A stretch of DNA of 64,000 nt from Conchocele bisecta (taxonomy: Eukaryota; Mollusca; Bivalvia; Lucinida; Thyasiridae). The first letter of the stretch is position 1; every line of letters starts with the position of its first letter. Shown here piece by piece: positions 59,175-64,000 of the stretch. The DNA lies in contig CM055278.1 of assembly GCA_029237695.1 (NCBI GenBank), forward strand, positions 76,922,297-76,986,296, read 5' to 3'. The position numbers and the translations under genes were made by a program. Under the pieces are notes generated by a model. That model saw only the letters and a list, made by a program, of their open reading frames with translations, was not told where the DNA came from and did not search any database.

Positions 59175-59489
59175 CCTGGGTAGACATCGGAACAATGGGA
59201 CATTACTCTGCTGGGGACCATTTTCAAAATGGCCGCCATCGTCAAAAAAAAATTTTCCGTTTCGGATCAAACTGGCATAAAATCATGTGTAATATATCGT
59301 TTTGTACTAATTTCAGGTCGAGGAAGTCATTTTTACCATTATTTTCTCATTTCCAGTGATGAGATAGCTCTAAAAACAAAATGGTTGCCAACAGCTATAG
59401 TGAAAAACGGTTATTTTGGACTGAGTGTAAAGATAGGTATAGAATGTGTTCAATTGTCTGGTTGGTGTCTTAAATGATTAAATGAAGTA
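59175..59489. other. No gene recognised
   Basis: Contains CAAAATGGCCGCCATCGTC and two overlapping open frames without recognised features. It may be untranscribed flank of copy 2 or intron sequence. Confidence 0.3.
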
Positions 59490-59640
59490 GAAAACAGATG
59501 GTGTATTGAACACAGTGCTTCATTATCACATACTTCACAAGTAAACGGCTGTTCTCCAGTATGTATATGCATGTGTTTAGAGAGACTAGAACTCTGTAAA
59601 AATGTGTTTAACATTGCATTATTACAAGATGTAATGACAT
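59490..59640 (-). pseudogene. C2H2 zinc-finger gene fragment
   Basis: On the minus strand one frame reads SSSLSKHMHIHTGEQPFTC followed by EVCD. That is the end of one C2H2 finger (HxxxH), the canonical TGE(K/Q)PF linker and the CxxC of the next. The next finger's tail is degenerate (FSTSFNHLRHQ). The first finger lacks its own CxxC. Only about 45 residues remain, so it is a fragment, either captured with the mobile element or left by an unrelated insertion. Confidence 0.65.
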
Positions 59641-59680
59641 TTCCGATGTTATTTTCATTATTTTCTCATTTATTTTCTTG

Positions 59681-59740
59681 GAAGAAGCCAGCGAAGATAG
59701 TCATATTGTTGCTCCAAAACATGCTCCCTTTCAAGAAGCA
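59681..59740 (+). pseudogene. Inverted fragment of the copy 2 ORF
   Basis: Reads EEASEDSHIVAPKHAPFQEA on the + strand. Copy 2 encodes the same segment, with one change, on the minus strand at about 62,660-62,720. The match stops sharply on both sides. It lies 50 bases outside the 3' end of copy 2, so either a second copy sat head-on here or a rearrangement moved this piece. Confidence 0.75.
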
Positions 59741-59788
59741 GGACATTTCTGATGTTAAACTAGATACGAAACAACAATCTCGCAACAG

Positions 59789-59912
59789 TTAGTGCTTGTT
59801 TACACATTGTTCATTTCCTTTGTGACAAAAGTGAACACAGTTTGAGTCATTGGATCTGCACTTACACCTCCTGTCACATTTACCAGTGCATTGGCATAGC
59901 ACGAGAATGTTA
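59789..59912 (-). pseudogene. Copy 2 ORF, C-terminal CXC cysteine cluster
   Basis: In the frame adjoining the nuclease frame, the minus strand reads LCQCTGKCDRRCKCRSNDS then NCVHFCHKGNEQC and NKH-stop (59,789-59,791). The CxCxxxCxxxCxC spacing equals that of copy 1. A frameshift separates it from the preceding nuclease frame, as in copy 1. This confirms the nuclease plus CXC arrangement in a second, diverged lineage. Confidence 0.65.
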
Positions 59913-60840
59913 GGTGGGAGGGGATAGAGAAATCGTTCGGGGACGAGAACACCGCTCTCGTTGGTCCAACCGAAATCTTTGGGTCCAGACTGTCATGGTT
60001 TGGTTGCAGGAGTGTGATGGCATTCCGTATCACAAAGAAACATCTCCGTACATGACCACATATGGCTGAGGAAGTTGGAGGTAACTCATTTAGAGATTTA
60101 CCTTTCAGATAGCAATCATATCGCAGTGTATCGAATGTGTCAACTGTTGTGCTTGAGCGAGCACCTGCCCAAAGTCGAACGAGGTATTGTTCAACAACAC
60201 GGATGTCAGCCTCAGTCAGTGAATTGGTTTCTGCAAAGTTGGTCAGGGACATGGGCTGGCACACAAGAGCGGCATGTTTTGTGCCAACTTTACTAACGGC
60301 GTCGTCACCAGAGAGAACATGAGCTTTGATGAGGATACTACAGGTATCTGCTCCTAGCCTGGTATGGAGTGTGTGTAGTGGTATCTTTCGTCTGTGCTCT
60401 CCTGTTCCATATTCAATCCACAGCTCTTTGAGACCTTTGGTTTTGAAGACTGTCATGTATCGCAGGATGAGCGCAATACTATCTGTGTCATTGGATATGA
60501 CTACAACTCTATCACATCCTCTCTCTACGCTCCATGCTATGTGTGAAATCAGCCTGCAGTCTGCTTCCTCTTGGCAGCTAGAACACGTGGGCACATCAAC
60601 AGCTGATCCAGGTTCCGCTTGAAACTGTGCGTTCATGACTTCATTGTCCACTACCATTCCACTGACAACAATGTTACTGTGGTCCCTTAGTGCTATGTTT
60701 CTTGTGAGGATTTGAAGGCTTTCTTTGTTTTTGGAACTAGCCCAGAACTTCCCCATTTGCTGTGGTATAGGGACTGACTCTGTCATGGCTACTACATCTA
60801 TCGTGCCACCGGCTTCTTCTGCCCGTCGCCCTCTCTCCTT
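59800..60840 (-). pseudogene. Copy 2 ORF, XPG-like nuclease, main part
   Basis: The frame opens with RGRRAEEAGGTIDVVAMTES, which aligns with RSKRANEAGGGTRQRVAG of copy 1. It then reads GKFWASSKNKESLQIL, SCQEEADCRLISH (EAD motif), VVVISNDTDSIALIL (DTD) and HVLSGDDAVSKVGTKHAAL. The last is the helix-turn-helix with KVGTK, closer to FEN1-type proteins than copy 1. The tail LRYDCYLKGKSLNELPPTSS and GHVRRCFFVIRNA is typical of this subgroup. The SGCD Cys is Asp here. This stretch alone is intact for more than 330 codons. Confidence 0.7.
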
Positions 60841-61264
60841 CCTTGACTGACAGCTCGCAGTAAGAGTCGAAGACAAGGTGGGTACATTCAGAATGACAGA
60901 TGCTCCTTGCATAGTTGAGGACAGTTTCAATGGCTTGGCCGAAATGTTGAAAGATCGACAGGTTTGGATATTGTCTAATTTTAGACATGAAGTCAAGAAC
61001 AACATCAGTTTTCATATGTGAAGGGTTGAACACAGAATCTGTTGGAAGTAAGTGCTTTTCAAGTTCAGCTACAAGTTTTGACTTTTCTGGCTTGGTACAG
61101 CGAGGAAATGTGGCATCTCCATCAAACAGTGGGCTGGTGTCGAAAAGGTCGTGACTCACGACTTGCTCAACTGTGTAACCTCGTTGCTTAGCTATCTCAA
61201 CAGTACGTACACTAGCAGCAAGTTGTTTAGTAGTGACGACTGGTTTCTTGGGTTTACCTGTCGG
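60841..61264 (-). pseudogene. Copy 2 ORF, nuclease N-region
   Basis: Frame reading SVRTVEIAKQRGYTVEQVVS, then DVVLDFMSKIRQYPN (first Asp) and THLVFDSYCELSVKEGER. This corresponds to the VIDGGALIH and VIWDRYFTMSIK motifs of copy 1. The frame breaks at about 60,840 within the basic segment, and the nuclease continues in another frame. Confidence 0.6.
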
Positions 61265-61990
61265 TTACTGTCCGGCGGCTGGCTGTGTGTCAAAACGTGG
61301 AAGCTTAACCTTAGAAATAGTGCCAGACAGCTTGACTGTCTTCAGAACAAATCGCTCATTCCGGTATCCCTGGTAGATTTGCTCACCAATCTCAAATGCT
61401 CTGAGCAGCCTAGCCTTCACTTCTGTAGCAACCAGCTGGTGCGTCACGATGTTATGTAATGAAACATTTATTGTGGTCACTGCGAATGGATTCTGACGCT
61501 GTGAGATGAAATCCAAGTAATCGCGATACGTTTTCATCAAAGACAATTGCCTTTCGGCCACGGAGCTCATGATGTATAACTGTTGCATCAAGGTGTGCCA
61601 TCAACCCAGCATTGGTCAGATGGTTGAAGAGGTTGGTGTTTCCTGTGATCTCGTGAAACAGGAGTTCGAACTCGGCCACTATTGAAGCATCACCCGAGCT
61701 GCCCACAATCACATGTCCACCCGGACCTTTCTCAGATCTGTTGATGGTCTGCTCGAGTTTCATGTCAGGTGAGACGGCACTGAATTTACCCCCCTCTCTG
61801 TCTTGGATCACAAACTGACCCATCATGAAGCGGCGAAACAGCATGGGTTGCTCAACTTCCATAACTTCAATCCTCTCAAGGTACCATGATGCATACCTAA
61901 GGTAGTTGATACAATCAAACACTGTGAACATTTTCATCGATTCTCTCACAGTGGCAATATGGAGTTCGGACTTCATTATAACTGGTGGAA
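61265..61990 (-). pseudogene. Copy 2 ORF, central domain remnant after internal deletion
   Basis: One frame runs FTVFDCINYLRYASWYLERI, MLFRRFMMGQFVIQDREGGK and FSAVSPDMKLEQTINRSEK, which matches YARWLPVF...TRSMNRFSSIAIDHAHEQNN of copy 1. Near 61,560 the next frame continues RQNPFAVTTINVSLHNIV, equivalent to the SENPFRENEKELVSL segment of copy 1. The blocks with GGLHIEMA and LDNLDHN are missing, so roughly 300-400 residues were lost. The DHAHEQNN His residues are replaced (DMKLEQTIN), as in the other subgroup of the family. Confidence 0.6.
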
Positions 61991-62872
61991 ACCCCAATGC
62001 GATTCAGTGTTGTGATGAGAGCTCGACTCCTTGTCTTGCCGTACACACTTTGCCCAACCATAGCATGCATTGGGGTCTTTTGTCGGCCCTTATGTATGTG
62101 GTATGTTATTATTTGAAACAGACAGTGCAACTGAGTGTGAAGTGTTTTGACTGACTTGTCTGCCTCATCATCATTATCCTCCTCATCACTATCATTCGGG
62201 CATTCTTCCTCATCATAATCATGCATGAGGGCTTGAATTCTTGTCATGCGAGCTTTGGGAATATTGAAGAGAGATAGATGAAAAATGTCAATAGTCCATC
62301 TGGCATCTGAGTCTTCTCCCATGACTCCTTGATTTCTTCAGAATCACAGAACCTGTCGCCCAATCCAAAATTAACCTTTTGGATGAGTCCTCGCAGCAAC
62401 GTACCAGATTGTCTCATGATGTCTAGATTCTTGATTTTGACAATAAGATCCTCTTGGCGAACATGGACGAATATACCATCTCTGATGCATTTCGCCTGGG
62501 GTTCTTGACAAGCTGGATCCTGTCACCATAGTGATCAATCAAGAGTTGTTTCACATCTCTGTTCCGGATATTCAAATCATCGTCACCAGTGTTTAGAGAT
62601 ACCATGAAGGATGCAATTTCACTTACAGTGAAACCATAATCTTTCTCCAGGAGAGGATCTATCTGCTTCACTGCTTCTTGAAAGAGAGCATGTTTTGGAG
62701 CGACAATATGGCTATCTTCGCTGGCTTCTTCCGAGCTGCGCTGGTAGTTGAGAATGTATTTATTGATGCATTGTTTGTGACAGTATAGATCAGCCGCAAA
62801 CACAGCCTCTACGGAATTCACATCTGAAACCCTGTCAAATACGTCATCACAGTTGTGATGTGTTGCAAGTAA
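61991..62872 (-). pseudogene. Copy 2 ORF, region between N-terminus and central domain
   Basis: Begins VNSVEAVFAADLYCHKQC, then NKYILNYQRSSEEASEDSH, YGFTVSEIASFM and VKQLLIDHYGDRIQL. After frame changes near 62,420 and 62,260 come an acidic linker (DEEDNDDEADKS) and HAMVGQSVYGKTRSRALI, LNRIGVSTSYNEV. The last two are conserved in the wider family and precede the part deleted in this copy. CHKQC pairs with the YHRDC motif of copy 1. Confidence 0.6.
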
Positions 62873-63425
62873 AAATAATAATTTTGCTCGCTTCCCTCTC
62901 GCAGATGCGGAACTTTTCCCTGCTTTTTTGTCCTTTAATTGTCAAAGAAAGGTTGCCACATATGACACAGGGGATGTAATTTGAATGTATATTTGAACTA
63001 GGCTTGGATCTGACGTGTGTTTCACTGCGTAGAGACATTGGCGGTCTACATTCATCACCCTGGTCTACCTCCATCTCTACCACTTCTCGCATGCCTTCTG
63101 TAGTTGCCTTTCTGGAAATAGCTTCAATGGTTTTCTTCATTGTATACACCTTATAGCATGTGTCAACATGGTAAACATAGCTTTGATCGTCTATGGTTCG
63201 AAGGCGTTTAGCAACAACATCTTGTCTAACTGTCCCAGCATGTTTTATTTTCTCGCGACCATTGGGAGTTGATGATACGCGACTCTTTCTGTCATGCTTT
63301 TGACTAAATGATGCATTGTTTCAAGTCAACATCACAATATTCATTATGTGTAAGTTTAACACCATCGAGGACAGCACCGGCTGAGGTTAATGATGATGTT
63401 GATGGTACTGGAGTTATGTCACTCA
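62873..63425 (-). pseudogene. Copy 2 ORF, N-terminal region
   Basis: The probable start is ATG at 63,425 (MSDITPVPSTSSLTSAG...). A frameshift near 63,310 leads to SFSQKHDRKSRVSSTPNGRE and RLRTIDDQSYVYHVDTCYKV. Further on comes YIPCVICGNLSLTIKGQKSR. A 1-base shift near 62,885 restores RAKLLFLLATHHNCDDVF, which flows into the next block. The CVICG and HHNC pairs look zinc-binding, like CAICQ in copy 1. Confidence 0.55.
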
Positions 63426-63795
63426 TATTGAAGAACTAATTAGTAGTATATAAACACAATGCATTTTTACAACTAGTAGCATTCAGTTCAACTTTCAGGA
63501 AGAAGAAACTCCACAATAAACATCGCTGGCATTTTAACGCCTACTGGTACTTTTAAAATGGTAGCGTTGTTAAATGGTATAACGCCAATTACACATATTG
63601 TAATGTCCTGACACGCAGAATCTATTTTTAGAATCTATTTGATTCTGTGCTTGCTCAATCGATAAAGATATTGTTCTACAATTTTCTGCGATTTTCTCTT
63701 GATTATCAGCAATTTTCTGCGATTTTCTCCTGATAATCCGCATTATGGCCGAAGTAACTGATGGAGACCGTAGTTTCCAGGAGGACGAGTTAATC
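63426..63795. other. Upstream region of copy 2
   Basis: Presumed 5' non-coding sequence of copy 2. It contains a tandem pair built on CAATTTTCTGCGATTTTCTC (about 63,678 and 63,709). No inverted repeat matching copy 1's TIR was found. Confidence 0.45.
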
Positions 63796-63885
63796 TAGTC
63801 CCCGACATAAAGACCCGTATACATTGAGATGTACCCGAAATTTCTCAATGGATTTCTAAAAGGTCCATTGCCACACATAATTGAG
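63796..63885 (+). repeat. Right direct repeat bracketing copy 2
   Basis: Same-orientation match to 59,079-59,174, reading TAGTCCCCGACATAAAGACC, CGTATACATTGAGATGTACC and CCACACATAATTGAG. The distance between repeat starts is 4,717 bases. Confidence 0.85.
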
Positions 63886-64000
63886 ACGCGCCGCGACATA
63901 ACGTACCTTCGGGTATTTGGATTTTTCGCCGTAAATTGTAAGGGAAATTGAACGTAATGATCGTGAATAATGTACGAATTTGACGCAAATTTAAGAGCAG
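63886..64000. other. Right edge, no feature recognised
   Basis: Short unique-looking sequence with GAGACGCGCCGCGACATAAC. Nothing can be assigned. Confidence 0.4.

Noticed and set aside
59229..59477. Possible fifth FMO exon
   Set aside because: The peptide has no FMO features and there are no suitable splice sites. The sequence CAAAATGGCCGCC is common in non-coding repeats.

Overview
The window looks like a gene-poor, repeat-saturated stretch of an animal nuclear genome, most probably a bivalve mollusc. It is AT-rich, the one recognisable host gene is split by kilobase-scale introns, and almost all other sequence is repetitive. Many repeats have the layout 'short hairpin, (GTCC)n-type microsatellite, tandem core of about 135-180 bp, terminal hairpin', which resembles the published bivalve 'pearl' and Helentron-associated elements. 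Species is an inference. No prokaryotic, organellar or CRISPR signal was seen.

Host gene: a flavin-containing monooxygenase (FMO) lies on the + strand. Four coding exons are visible: 35,326-35,513, 46,858-47,027, 48,439-48,600 and 58,765-58,891. All junctions are GT/AG and phase-compatible, and the reading frame continues through them. They supply the FAD-binding GxGxSG, the FMO signature FxGxxxHSxxF (split across exons 3 and 4) and the NADPH-binding GxGxSA. The 3' half of the gene must lie beyond the right edge.

Region by region. 0-9.5 kb holds MITEs, a decayed non-LTR retrotransposon tail, a 2.35-kb hAT-like element and a possible SINE. 9.5-17.9 kb holds three minisatellite-cored elements. 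18-26.6 kb holds a TA-flanked mariner-type element with a TTAA-flanked element nested in it, plus dispersed repeats. 26.6-29.1 kb is a dead non-LTR retrotransposon split by a hAT-type element with a perfect 8-bp target duplication. 30-35 kb holds more minisatellite elements, (GTCC)n arrays and two long palindromes. From 35.3 kb onward everything sits in FMO introns.

Most interesting: two diverged, broken copies of a large mobile element are nested in the FMO locus. Both encode an N-terminal Cys/His-rich region, a long central domain, a FEN1/XPG-like (PIN-fold) nuclease and a C-terminal tesmin-type CXC cysteine cluster. Copy 1 (39,274-45,124, +) is bounded by about 145-bp terminal inverted repeats with subterminal repeats, so it behaves like a cut-and-paste DNA transposon whose only recognisable catalytic domain is XPG-like. 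Copy 2 (about 59.8-63.4 kb, -) is internally deleted and bracketed by about 92-bp direct repeats. A second theme is that at least eight different minisatellite families share the core TGACCTTGACC, which contains the nuclear-receptor monomer site TCAAGGTCA.
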